From Chloroflexota bacterium (GTDB lineage: Bacteria; Chloroflexota; Anaerolineae; Anaerolineales; Anaerolineaceae): a stretch of 12,459 nt of DNA. Each line of letters opens with the position of its first letter. Position 1 is the stretch's first letter. Positions 1 through 6,242 of this stretch are shown in pieces. The position numbers were made by a program, and so were the translations under genes. The notes beneath the pieces are model-generated. The model ran no database searches, was not told where the DNA came from, and was given only the letters and a program-made list of their open reading frames with translations. The stretch lies in the NCBI GenBank assembly GCA_029777225.1, contig JAKOSR010000146.1, positions 1 through 12,459 of the forward strand, in the 5' to 3' direction.

Positions 1-627
1 GCAGGTGAAAATGCTTGGCATCAGGTCCCCATCAGGGATTAGCCGCACCCGTGCCCCCACCGACCGTACCCGACGGATGAGTTCCTCGTTGCGGGGCCGG
101 TCCAGGATGGTGATGGTCAATTCACGGGGGTCTTCGCGTTTCAACGCCTTGACCATGCGCTGGATGTTCTCCTCAGGTGGTAGCCGGATGTCCACGACCA
201 GCGCGGCATCCTTTCCCACGCATAGTTTATCCATATAGGTGTCAGAGGCCTCCGTCAGCCCACCCTGCAGCGAGGCCGCCAGCACGCATACCGCGTTTGA
301 GTTCAAGTTGGCAGTTGCGTTGGTGTTTTCCAACGGGTCCACGGCAATGTCAATCGGGATGCCTGTCGTGCCGATTTTCTCGCCAATAAAAAGCATGGGC
401 GCGTCGTCGCGTTCCCCCTCACCAATCTTGATGTTGGTGACGAATCCCTTCATGTTGCCCAGAGTCCGGCGCATCGCATCCACAGCCGCCTGGTCTGCTA
501 GATTCTTGTCGCCCTGGCCGGCCGCCCAGGCTGCCGCGATGGCAGCGTTTTCTGTTACTTCCAGCAATTTCCAGGACAATTGATTGATACTGTCCTGGAT
601 GGTGTCCTCAGCGTCGCTCGTTTCCAT
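1..627 (-). CDS. glpX: Class II fructose-1,6-bisphosphatase (GlpX), N-terminal part
   Basis: This enzyme hydrolyses fructose 1,6-bisphosphate to fructose 6-phosphate in gluconeogenesis, in the cytoplasm. The frame opens with ATG at 627-625 after a good ribosome site (AAAGGAG) and stays open to the window edge, giving 209 residues of a protein usually about 320-340 long; the C-terminus lies outside. Visible GlpX motifs are VTENAAIAAA (24-33), GDKNLADQAAVDAM (39-52), IGEGERDDAPML (68-79), the metal site DPLENTNATA (97-106), YMDKLCVG (131-138) and a late segment ending IPDGD (197-201). By alignment from memory with E. coli GlpX, the metal ligands Asp33, Glu57, Asp85 and Glu88 correspond to D45, E70, D97 and E100, all present. 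The glycine that normally follows Glu88 (DPxEGT) is Asn101 here. The gene is transcribed away from the sugar-transport operon. Family assignment is firm; activity with the N101 change is unproven. Confidence 0.93.
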   Translation of the reverse strand, partial: METSDAEDTIQDSINQLSWKLLEVTENAAIAAAWAAGQGDKNLADQAAVDAMRRTLGNMKGFVTNIKIGEGERDDAPMLFIGEKIGTTGIPIDIAVDPLENTNATANLNSNAVCVLAASLQGGLTEASDTYMDKLCVGKDAALVVDIRLPPEENIQRMVKALKREDPRELTITILDRPRNEELIRRVRSVGARVRLIPDGDLMPSIFTC

Positions 628-745
628 GTGTGTCTCCTTTTTCATTGAGTGATTAATTGACTGAATTTGTCTGTGTGGGATTTTTCTCTCGGAGCCATCA
701 TCTCACACCTGGAAATCTTGGAACATAAACCTAATGCCTGGGCCA

Positions 746-809
746 CATCCAGAAGCCTATCAATGGCTGAATTATACCCACCCAACCGGCTTTCTGGATG
801 CGGATTTTT
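746..809. repeat. Imperfect inverted repeat followed by T-run; possible terminator or operator
   Basis: CATCCAGAAGCC (746-757) pairs with GGCTTTCTGGATG (788-800), 12 bp with a single bulged T, around a 30-nt loop. On the plus strand the stem is followed by CGG and then ATTTTTT (803-809), which resembles an intrinsic terminator or attenuator for a rightward transcript. The loop also contains ATTATA (771-776), which is a perfect TATAAT -10 box read leftward, so the repeat could instead be an operator around a glpX promoter. A nested AGCC/GGCT pair (754-757 with 765-768 approximately) could form an alternative small hairpin. The role is undecided. Confidence 0.4.
771..776 (-). promoter_or_regulatory. 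Possible -10 box of a leftward glpX promoter
   Basis: TATAAT on the minus strand is a perfect -10 consensus about 144 nt upstream of the glpX start. The hexamer 17 bp upstream (ATCCAG) is a poor -35, and there is no TGn extension, so this is only a candidate. A transcript from it would carry a leader of roughly 135 nt. Confidence 0.3.
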
Positions 810-841
810 TAGCTCTGTTCGCCAAGCCCAGTGCAAACGGG

Positions 842-870
842 TTTTCCGGTGAACTTCGGTAGGTTATAAT
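842..870 (+). promoter_or_regulatory. Candidate promoter of the sugar ABC operon
   Basis: A perfect TATAAT sits at 865-870. With a 17-bp spacer the -35 hexamer is TTTTCC (842-847), only three of six consensus positions, so the site may need an activator or an alternative sigma factor. Transcription would start near 877, giving a leader of about 50 nt before the ATG at 926. I saw no convincing LacI-type palindrome over it. Confidence 0.5.
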
Positions 871-925
871 GCAAACACGTCTTTACTGTACGAAAACTCA
901 GCTTACATGATTTGAAGGAGATAGG

Positions 926-2257
926 ATGAAGAGCCTGAAACTGACCACCATATTGGCAATTATTGCCGTGTTACTGATTGCCTCATGCGCGAAAGTTGCC
1001 ACCCCCACCGAGCCAAGCGGCGCCAATACCACCGAAAAAACACTGGTTGTTTGGGACCAATTCTACAGACCCGTGGAATCCAGCGTGATGGACACACTCA
1101 ACCGGGAATTTGAGGCTGCCCATCCTGGTGTCAAAATCCAGCGGGAAGTCAAGGTGCTCGAGGATTTGGAGTTGACGCTTCCCCTCGCGCTCACCAAGGC
1201 AGATGGCCCCGATGTCGCCCAGGTAAACCAGGGTCGCAACAGCATGGGCGCGTTGGTTCAGGCTGGAGTTTTGCTACCCTTGGATGACTATGTCGCGCAA
1301 TACCAATGGGGTAACGTGTTCTCGACCTCCGTCGCCAGCCGAAACAGCTTCTCGGCTGATGGCAGAGTGTTTGGCCAGGGCAGCCTCTACGGGGTCAGCC
1401 CAACCGCCGAAGTTGTCGGCGTTTTCTACAACAAAGACATTTTCAAGTCCAACGGCTGGAAAGTTCCCGCCACATTTGAAGAATTTGAGGCCCTCCTAAA
1501 AGATATCAAAGCCAAGGGCATCACCCCCATTTCCTTTGGTTCCCTCGATGGCTGGAACGCCATCCACGAATTCAGCAGCATCCAACACCTGCTCGTCAGC
1601 CAGGATTACATCAACAACCTGACCTATGGTGTCAATAATGTCTCATTCGACACGCCCGAAAATGTCCAGGCCGCCCAAATCCTCCTCGATTGGTCCAAGG
1701 CCGGCTATTTTACGGACGGTTATCCTGGCATTGGCTACGATGACAGTAATAATCTCTTCAAATCCGGCCAGGGAGCCATGACCATCACCGGTTCCTGGCT
1801 TACCGCGGAACTGCTCACCGGCACAGACCAGCAATTCGGCTTCTTCCTGATGCCCCCATACAGCGGCAAGACAGCCATGTCCATTGGTGGCGTTGGTATT
1901 CCATTCTCCATCCGCAAAACCAGCCTGGAACCCGAACTGTCCGCCGAATACCTGAATTGGATGATTAGCCCCCGCGCCGCGGAGCTTTGGGCCGAAGCGG
2001 GCATGCTCCCAGCCATGAACCTCCCCGCGGACACCAAGGTGGATACCAAAGGTCTGTTTGGCGACACCCTGAACGCCTGGAACACCATCAACAAGAACAA
2101 CCTGGTCGGTCATTACATCGATTGGGCCACACCCACCTTTGGAGACACCCTCACCGCGGAACTTCAAAAGCTTTTGGGCGGGATTACCACCCCGGCTGAT
2201 TTCGCCGCAGCCGTTGAGAAAGACTACTCGGCCTATCTGGCTGAACAAAGTAAATAA
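926..2257 (+). CDS. Sugar ABC transporter substrate-binding lipoprotein (CUT1 type)
   Basis: This is the extracytoplasmic solute-binding protein that captures a sugar or oligosaccharide and delivers it to the two permeases encoded next. It is 443 residues long, typical of family 1 (MalE/UgpB-like) binding proteins. The N-terminus is a lipoprotein signal peptide: KSLK, a hydrophobic stretch (residues 7-19) and the lipobox IASC with Cys21 as the anchor. The mature part has the family hallmarks: LVVWDQFYRP near the start, the REFEAAHPGVKIQ segment, GPDVAQ, VVGVFYNKDIF, GWKVPATFEEFEALLKDIKAKGITPI and GQGAMTITGSWLTAEL. The start is fixed by AAGGAG (915-920), 5 nt before the ATG. The substrate cannot be read from the sequence, and no glycoside hydrolase or regulator gene is beside it to hint at one. 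Confidence 0.95.
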   Translation: MKSLKLTTILAIIAVLLIASCAKVATPTEPSGANTTEKTLVVWDQFYRPVESSVMDTLNREFEAAHPGVKIQREVKVLEDLELTLPLALTKADGPDVAQVNQGRNSMGALVQAGVLLPLDDYVAQYQWGNVFSTSVASRNSFSADGRVFGQGSLYGVSPTAEVVGVFYNKDIFKSNGWKVPATFEEFEALLKDIKAKGITPISFGSLDGWNAIHEFSSIQHLLVSQDYINNLTYGVNNVSFDTPENVQAAQILLDWSKAGYFTDGYPGIGYDDSNNLFKSGQGAMTITGSWLTAELLTGTDQQFGFFLMPPYSGKTAMSIGGVGIPFSIRKTSLEPELSAEYLNWMISPRAAELWAEAGMLPAMNLPADTKVDTKGLFGDTLNAWNTINKNNLVGHYIDWATPTFGDTLTAELQKLLGGITTPADFAAAVEKDYSAYLAEQSK

Positions 2258-2268
2258 AAGGAACCAAT

Positions 2269-2296
2269 TCCGGGCAGCCCAATGCGGCTGCCCGGA
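2269..2296 (+). promoter_or_regulatory. Strong intercistronic hairpin between binding protein and permease
   Basis: TCCGGGCAGCC (2269-2279) pairs perfectly with GGCTGCCCGGA (2286-2296), an 11-bp GC-rich stem with the loop CAATGC. It is followed by a weak T-rich stretch (TTGTTCATTTC), not a clean U-tract. It starts 12 nt after the binding-protein stop codon. Hairpins in this place in transport operons commonly stabilise the upstream mRNA or partly terminate it, so that binding protein exceeds permease; that role is inferred here. Confidence 0.65.
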
Positions 2297-2311
2297 TTGT
2301 TCATTTCATCA

Positions 2312-3214
2312 ATGCGACGCAATCGGGCATACCCAGGAGAACATGCATGGAAGGGCTGGCCGTATCTATTGCCAGCCTTCCTGGTTTATTTCGTGTTCAC
2401 CTTCCTCCCCATCCTTGAAACCATTCGAACCAGTCTGTTTGACTGGGATGGAATTAGCCCGACCAGGCAATTTGTCGGCCTGCAAAACTACACCAGGCTA
2501 ATAGCGGATTCTCAATTTCTGACCGCGTTCTTCCACAACCTGGTTTTCATCATTTTTTATTGCATTATCCCCATCCTGGTCGGACTGCTGCTCGCTTCGT
2601 TATTAACAAGGCGCAAGATTAAAGGCTTCACGTTTTTCCGGACGGTGCTCTTCATTCCACAGGTCATCAGCATGGTGGTGGTGGGCGTGGTTTGGCGTTG
2701 GATTTTTAATCCAACTTTCGGGCCGTTAAATGTGTTGCTACGCGCTATTGGCCTGCAGATTTGGGCCAAGGCTTGGCTTGGAGACTTCACCTGGGCTCTA
2801 CCCGCTGTGGGTTCGATTGGCACCTGGGTACAGTACGGCTTCTGCATGATTCTTTTCCTCGCCGGGATGCAGCGCATCTCAGAGGAATATTATGAAGCCT
2901 CAAGCCTCGATGGTGCGAACGCATTCCAACAGTTTATACACATAACCATCCCCGGCCTGCGGCCTGAAATCGGCGTCGCTTTGATCACCACCATCATCGC
3001 CGCCCTCAGGGTTTTTGACCTGGTCTTCACCACCACGCGTGGAGGCCCGGGTGATTCGACGCTGGTGACCGGCTTCCTCATCTACCGCTCCGCGTTCCTT
3101 CAAAAAGATATGGGCTATGCCTCCGCTATTGCCACAATTCTGACCGTGGTGATTTTGGCCATTTCCCTGCTCATCCGGCGGTTTTCTTCTGATTCCAAAG
3201 GAGAGCCCGCGTGA
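2312..3214 (+). CDS. Sugar ABC transporter permease, MalF/UgpA-like
   Basis: This integral inner-membrane subunit of the CUT1 importer forms half of the translocation pore. From the ATG at 2312 it is 300 residues, the usual family length. The first membrane segment is at about 17-38 (WPYLLPAFLVYFVFTFLP), followed by the periplasmic IRTSLFDWDG loop and about five more segments. The cytoplasmic EAA loop, which docks on the ATPase, is visible at about 191-215 (YEASSLDGANAFQQF then ITIPGL). An in-frame ATG at 2282 would add ten residues, but it lies in the loop of the hairpin at 2269-2296 and the nearest AAAGGAA is 18 nt away, so I prefer 2312. Neither start has a good ribosome site. The stop overlaps the next gene's start (GTGA). 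Confidence 0.93.
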   Translation: MRRNRAYPGEHAWKGWPYLLPAFLVYFVFTFLPILETIRTSLFDWDGISPTRQFVGLQNYTRLIADSQFLTAFFHNLVFIIFYCIIPILVGLLLASLLTRRKIKGFTFFRTVLFIPQVISMVVVGVVWRWIFNPTFGPLNVLLRAIGLQIWAKAWLGDFTWALPAVGSIGTWVQYGFCMILFLAGMQRISEEYYEASSLDGANAFQQFIHITIPGLRPEIGVALITTIIAALRVFDLVFTTTRGGPGDSTLVTGFLIYRSAFLQKDMGYASAIATILTVVILAISLLIRRFSSDSKGEPA

Positions 3215-4038
3215 GCCGCCAGTTCAGGGATCTCCTTCCCCGTTATCTTCTCTTGACCCTCTTCATGCTACTCGTTTTGCTGCCTCTATCCGGCATGTTC
3301 GTAAGCGCGTTCAAAACCGAAGCCGAGGCCAGCGGCAGCCCGTTCAGCCTGCCCACCTCCATCAATTTCGATAACTTCCAACAAGCCTGGTCAACTGGCA
3401 GGTTCAACATTTTCTTCAAAAATAGCATCCTGGTCGCCTCAGCGGTGGTGGTGCTGAGCGTGTTCCTGAGCACTTTGTCGGGTTACGCCTTTGGGCAGCT
3501 GCCCTTGCCTGGACGCAAGCTGCTTTACGCGCTCATGTTATTGGGATACATGGTGCCTTTCGAAGCCATGATTATTCCGCTCTACAACCTGATGGATACC
3601 CTGGGTTTACGGGATACATATTGGGCCTTGATCCTCCCCCAGGTGGGCTTGAGCGTTTCTTTTGGTACGCTTTGGATGACCGCGTTCTTTGAAAACGCCC
3701 CCCAGGAACTGGTCGATGCTGCCACTATGGATGGTTGTAATCGCTGGCAGGCGCTTTGGCGAGTGTTATGGCCGCTCGCGCGCCCATCCGTCACAACGCT
3801 TGTGGTCTTGGTCTTCATGTGGACCTGGAATGAATTCCTACTGGCACTGGTGATGGTTCAAAACGAATCCATGCGCACCCTACCCGTCGGTTTGGCTTTC
3901 TTCCAGGGCAAATACACCTCAAATATCCCGCTGATGGCCGCCGGCGCCCTCATCGTCGCGCTCCCCACCGTGATTGTATACGTCATCTTCCAAAGGTTTT
4001 TCATCCGCGGAATGCTTGGTGGTGCAGTCAAAGGTTAG
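3211..4038 (+). CDS. Sugar ABC transporter permease, MalG/UgpE-like
   Basis: This is the second inner-membrane subunit of the CUT1 importer, pairing with the preceding permease. It has 275 residues with about six membrane segments, the first at about 11-31 (LLTLFMLLVLLPLSGMFVSAF). The family block NSILVASAVVVLSVFLSTLSGYAFG is present. The EAA loop is at about 166-185 (ELVDAATMDGCNRWQALWRV, then LWPLARP), and the C-terminus IFQRFFIRGMLGGAVKG is typical of MalG-like proteins. The start is GTG at 3211, overlapping the upstream stop, with AAAGGAG about 6 nt before it, which indicates translational coupling. No ATPase gene follows; CUT1 systems often share one MsmK/MalK-type ATPase encoded elsewhere. 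Confidence 0.94.
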   Translation: MSRQFRDLLPRYLLLTLFMLLVLLPLSGMFVSAFKTEAEASGSPFSLPTSINFDNFQQAWSTGRFNIFFKNSILVASAVVVLSVFLSTLSGYAFGQLPLPGRKLLYALMLLGYMVPFEAMIIPLYNLMDTLGLRDTYWALILPQVGLSVSFGTLWMTAFFENAPQELVDAATMDGCNRWQALWRVLWPLARPSVTTLVVLVFMWTWNEFLLALVMVQNESMRTLPVGLAFFQGKYTSNIPLMAAGALIVALPTVIVYVIFQRFFIRGMLGGAVKG

Positions 4039-4189
4039 CTTTCCGCGCGTTGCTGGCCAATGGCTAATCATTAACTTCTTTTCGGCGTTATACAAGCCCA
4101 AAATCCCTGTTTTCCACCGCTAAAATAATCCTCGAAAATTTCTTAAAAATTCCAGGTTTGGGGTCAGCAAAGACCCGGAAAAAGTGAAT

Positions 4190-5032
4190 ATGAACATAAA
4201 AATTGTGACCGATAGTACTTGTGATATTCCCTCTGAGTTCGTTGATAAGTTGGGTATATCCGTTGTTCCATTGTATGTGACGCTCAATGGCCGGAGCTAC
4301 CTGGACATGAAAGAACTTTCACGCGACTCGTTTTACGCGGCTCTGCCCACCGCCCACCCGCACCCTACCACAGCCGCGCCCTCACCCGGCCAGTTCATGC
4401 AGGTGTACGACCAACTCGTGGATAAAGGCGCCGAAGCCATTTTCTCCATTCATATTTCTGAGACCCTGAGCGCGGTGTTCACCTCCGCCCAAACCGCTAC
4501 CGCGCAGTATAAACGCGTGCCTGTCTATGCCATTGACTCGGGCAATTTAAGCATGGCCCTGGGGTTGATTGTTTTGGCTGCCGCGGAAGAGGCTATGCGC
4601 TCCGGGTCGGTGGAAGCCGTCTACGAAGCGTTACAGCGTGCCATACCGCGCACACATGCCTATGCCAAACTGGATACGATTGATTACCTGCTCAAAGGCG
4701 GTCGCATCACTCACATACAACACAACATCATTGGCCTACTGGGCATCAAACCAATCTTGAAAATGAACAACCACGTATCCAGGATGGAAATCGCCCGGAC
4801 GAAGTCAAAGGGCTTCGAGCGCGTTGTCCGTGTCGCGAAGGAAAACCTGCCAAAAGCGGTAAAATTTGGAATTACACACGCCAACGCCCGCTCACAAGTT
4901 GAAAAGTTGCTGGAAATCTTGCGCGCCGAGTTCCCCGGTTTGGCTGAGCCGCTAATTAATGAAGTCAATCCGGCGCTCGGGGCCCATGTTGGGCCGGGTG
5001 CTTTGTGTTTCAATTGGATATCAGGTGACTAA
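4190..5032 (+). CDS. degV: DegV family fatty-acid-binding protein
   Basis: DegV proteins bind a long-chain fatty acid; some act as the FakB subunit that presents it to the kinase FakA for phosphorylation and entry into phospholipid synthesis. No fakA-like gene is in this window. The protein has 280 residues from the ATG at 4190, normal for the family. Visible blocks are IVTDSTCDIP (residues 5-14), VVPLYVTLNGRSYLD, the PTTAAPSPGQF segment that replaces the usual TSQPS loop, ISETLSAVFTSA (the SxxLS motif that contacts the carboxylate), VYAIDSGNLSMALG, and the later YLLKGGRI and LLGIKPIL motifs. A GTG at 4184 is a possible start two codons earlier, but GGAAAAAG (4178-4184 region) is better placed for the ATG. 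It is 150 nt from the transporter and 32 nt before the next gene. Confidence 0.92.
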   Translation: MNIKIVTDSTCDIPSEFVDKLGISVVPLYVTLNGRSYLDMKELSRDSFYAALPTAHPHPTTAAPSPGQFMQVYDQLVDKGAEAIFSIHISETLSAVFTSAQTATAQYKRVPVYAIDSGNLSMALGLIVLAAAEEAMRSGSVEAVYEALQRAIPRTHAYAKLDTIDYLLKGGRITHIQHNIIGLLGIKPILKMNNHVSRMEIARTKSKGFERVVRVAKENLPKAVKFGITHANARSQVEKLLEILRAEFPGLAEPLINEVNPALGAHVGPGALCFNWISGD

Positions 5033-5064
5033 CCCCACCGCGTTCTGAAAGGAAACTTTTACAT

Positions 5065-5862
5065 ATGGATTTTGTTAACTTTCTCCAACTTCATTCGCGG
5101 GTCGGCCTGATTATTCTCACCCTCATGGCTGTGCTCTGGCTCATCAGCCTCTTGCTGAAAGACAGCAGCATCGTGGATATCTTTTGGGGGGCGGGCTTTG
5201 TCATCTCAGCCTGGACCGCATTCCTGCTCACCACCTCCACGCTCACGCCACGTCACTGGCTCATCGCCATCCTCACCACCATCTGGGGCTTGCGGCTTTC
5301 AACGCATATTTTCCTGCGTAACATGGGCAGAGGCGAAGATTTCCGTTACGCCAAATGGCGCGCTGAAAACGGCAAAAGTTGGTGGTGGAAGAGTTTTTTC
5401 AAGGTATTCCTGACCCAGGGAATCCTGATGTGGATTATCGCCTCCCCTTTGACTGCCTCCCAGTTGCCGGGCCAGCCCGACAAGCTCATCTGGTTGGATT
5501 TCGTCGCCATCCTGGTATGGGCCATCGGTTTCTTCTTCGAAGCCATGGGCGACCTGCAACTCACCCGTTTCCGCGCCAATCCCGCCAACAAGGGCAAATT
5601 GCTCAATTACGGGGTTTGGCGCTACACGCGTCACCCCAATTACTTTGGCGACTCCGCACAATGGTGGGGTTACTACCTGGTTGCGCTTACCGCGGGGGCC
5701 TGGTGGGTCATTTTTAGTCCCCTAATCATGACCTACTTGCTGGTCAATGTGTCTGGCGTGGCCCTGCTTGAAAAGTCCATGAAAGCTGAGAAACCAGGCT
5801 ACAAGGAATACATGGAAACCACCAACGCTTTTGTTCCCTGGTTCCCCAAAAAGAAGAGCTGA
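5065..5862 (+). CDS. DUF1295 family membrane protein (steroid 5-alpha-reductase-like)
   Basis: This is a polytopic membrane protein of 265 residues in the DUF1295 group, related to the C-terminal domain of steroid 5-alpha-reductases and to isoprenylcysteine methyltransferase-like folds. The diagnostic part is GVWRYTRHPNYFGD (residues 183-196), with GRGEDFRYAKWR near 90-100 and a C-terminal segment with LLEKSM, KPGYKEYM and FVPWFPKK. Hydrophobic segments near 14-34, 38-56, 62-82, 113-130, 140-165 and 205-235 fit the family. The true substrate is unknown; a lipid or isoprenoid is an inference from the fold. AAAGGAAA precedes the ATG at 5065. It opens a run of six closely spaced genes (gap 20 nt to the next start). 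Confidence 0.9.
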   Translation: MDFVNFLQLHSRVGLIILTLMAVLWLISLLLKDSSIVDIFWGAGFVISAWTAFLLTTSTLTPRHWLIAILTTIWGLRLSTHIFLRNMGRGEDFRYAKWRAENGKSWWWKSFFKVFLTQGILMWIIASPLTASQLPGQPDKLIWLDFVAILVWAIGFFFEAMGDLQLTRFRANPANKGKLLNYGVWRYTRHPNYFGDSAQWWGYYLVALTAGAWWVIFSPLIMTYLLVNVSGVALLEKSMKAEKPGYKEYMETTNAFVPWFPKKKS

Positions 5863-5882
5863 GCGTACTTAAGGAGATGAAG

Positions 5883-6236
5883 ATGAAAATTGCCAAGATT
5901 GTTGCCTGGTTTGGCCTGTTGGCCATGACGGCTGTGCTCATTTACGGCTTTACCTATGGAAATTTCGGCGTTGACGGTGGGAAGATCTTGGCCAACCCCT
6001 GGGGGAAAGTCTCCATGGTGGACCTGTATGTTGGCTTCATCCTTTTCTCCGCCTGGGTAGTTTTCCGCGAGAAGTCCCTGTGGGTGGCCTTGCCCTGGGT
6101 GGTCGCTATGATGGTGCTGGGCTTCTTTACAGCCAGCTTGTACGTTTTGCTCGCGCTTTACCGCTCAAAAGGCAACTGGTTGCAGTTTTTCCTGGGTGCG
6201 CGTGAGGTTACGTTGCGCGCCACCACCGTTAAGTAG
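5883..6236 (+). CDS. DUF1475-like small membrane protein
   Basis: This is a 117-residue membrane protein resembling the DUF1475 family, which has no known function. It shows three hydrophobic segments: residues about 6-25 (IVAWFGLLAMTAVLIYGF), 44-60 (VDLYVGFILFSAWVVF) and 68-92 (LWVALPWVVAMMVLGFFTASLYVLL), with a PWGKVSMVDLYVGFILF block that I associate with that family. The frame also has an ATG at 5877, but that overlaps the AAGGAG (5871-5876); the ATG at 5883, 6 nt after it, is the better start. It ends 6 nt before the photolyase start. The family call is from memory of the motif and should be confirmed by a profile search. Confidence 0.8.
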   Translation: MKIAKIVAWFGLLAMTAVLIYGFTYGNFGVDGGKILANPWGKVSMVDLYVGFILFSAWVVFREKSLWVALPWVVAMMVLGFFTASLYVLLALYRSKGNWLQFFLGAREVTLRATTVK

Positions 6237-6242
6237 CAAAGC

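Larger units (their letters stand above)
628..925. other. Divergent intergenic region (298 bp)
   Basis: This gap separates glpX (leftward) from the sugar ABC operon (rightward). It holds the glpX ribosome site next to 627, an imperfect inverted repeat at 746-800, a TATAAT on the minus strand at 771-776, a T-run at 804-809 and a TATAAT on the plus strand at 865-870. Two short opposing reading frames (642-836 minus and 667-852 plus) lack ribosome sites and recognisable motifs, and I do not regard them as genes. Confidence 0.7.

Noticed and set aside
239..583. A 114-residue plus-strand reading frame
   Set aside because: It is the antisense shadow of glpX, which shows clear family motifs on the other strand.
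657..685. TTGACT at 657-662 as the -35 of a rightward promoter
   Set aside because: The hexamer at the right distance (ATTTTT) is a poor -10, and it lies next to the glpX ribosome site.
642..852. Two small opposing reading frames in the glpX-ABC gap
   Set aside because: Neither has a ribosome site or recognisable motif; the leftward one would start with TTG; both overlap likely regulatory DNA.
1643..2248. A 201-residue minus-strand reading frame
   Set aside because: It lies fully inside the binding-protein gene, has low-complexity shadow composition and shows no family motif.
2335..2349. AGGAGA followed by ATGs at 2343 and 2347, as a start for the first permease
   Set aside because: Both ATGs are out of frame with the permease, and the frames they open carry no recognisable protein.
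4034..4183. Terminator or promoter in the gap before degV
   Set aside because: Only a 5-bp hairpin (GGGTC/GACCC, 4161-4176) and a TAAAAT (4121-4126) without a -35 partner were seen; too weak to call.
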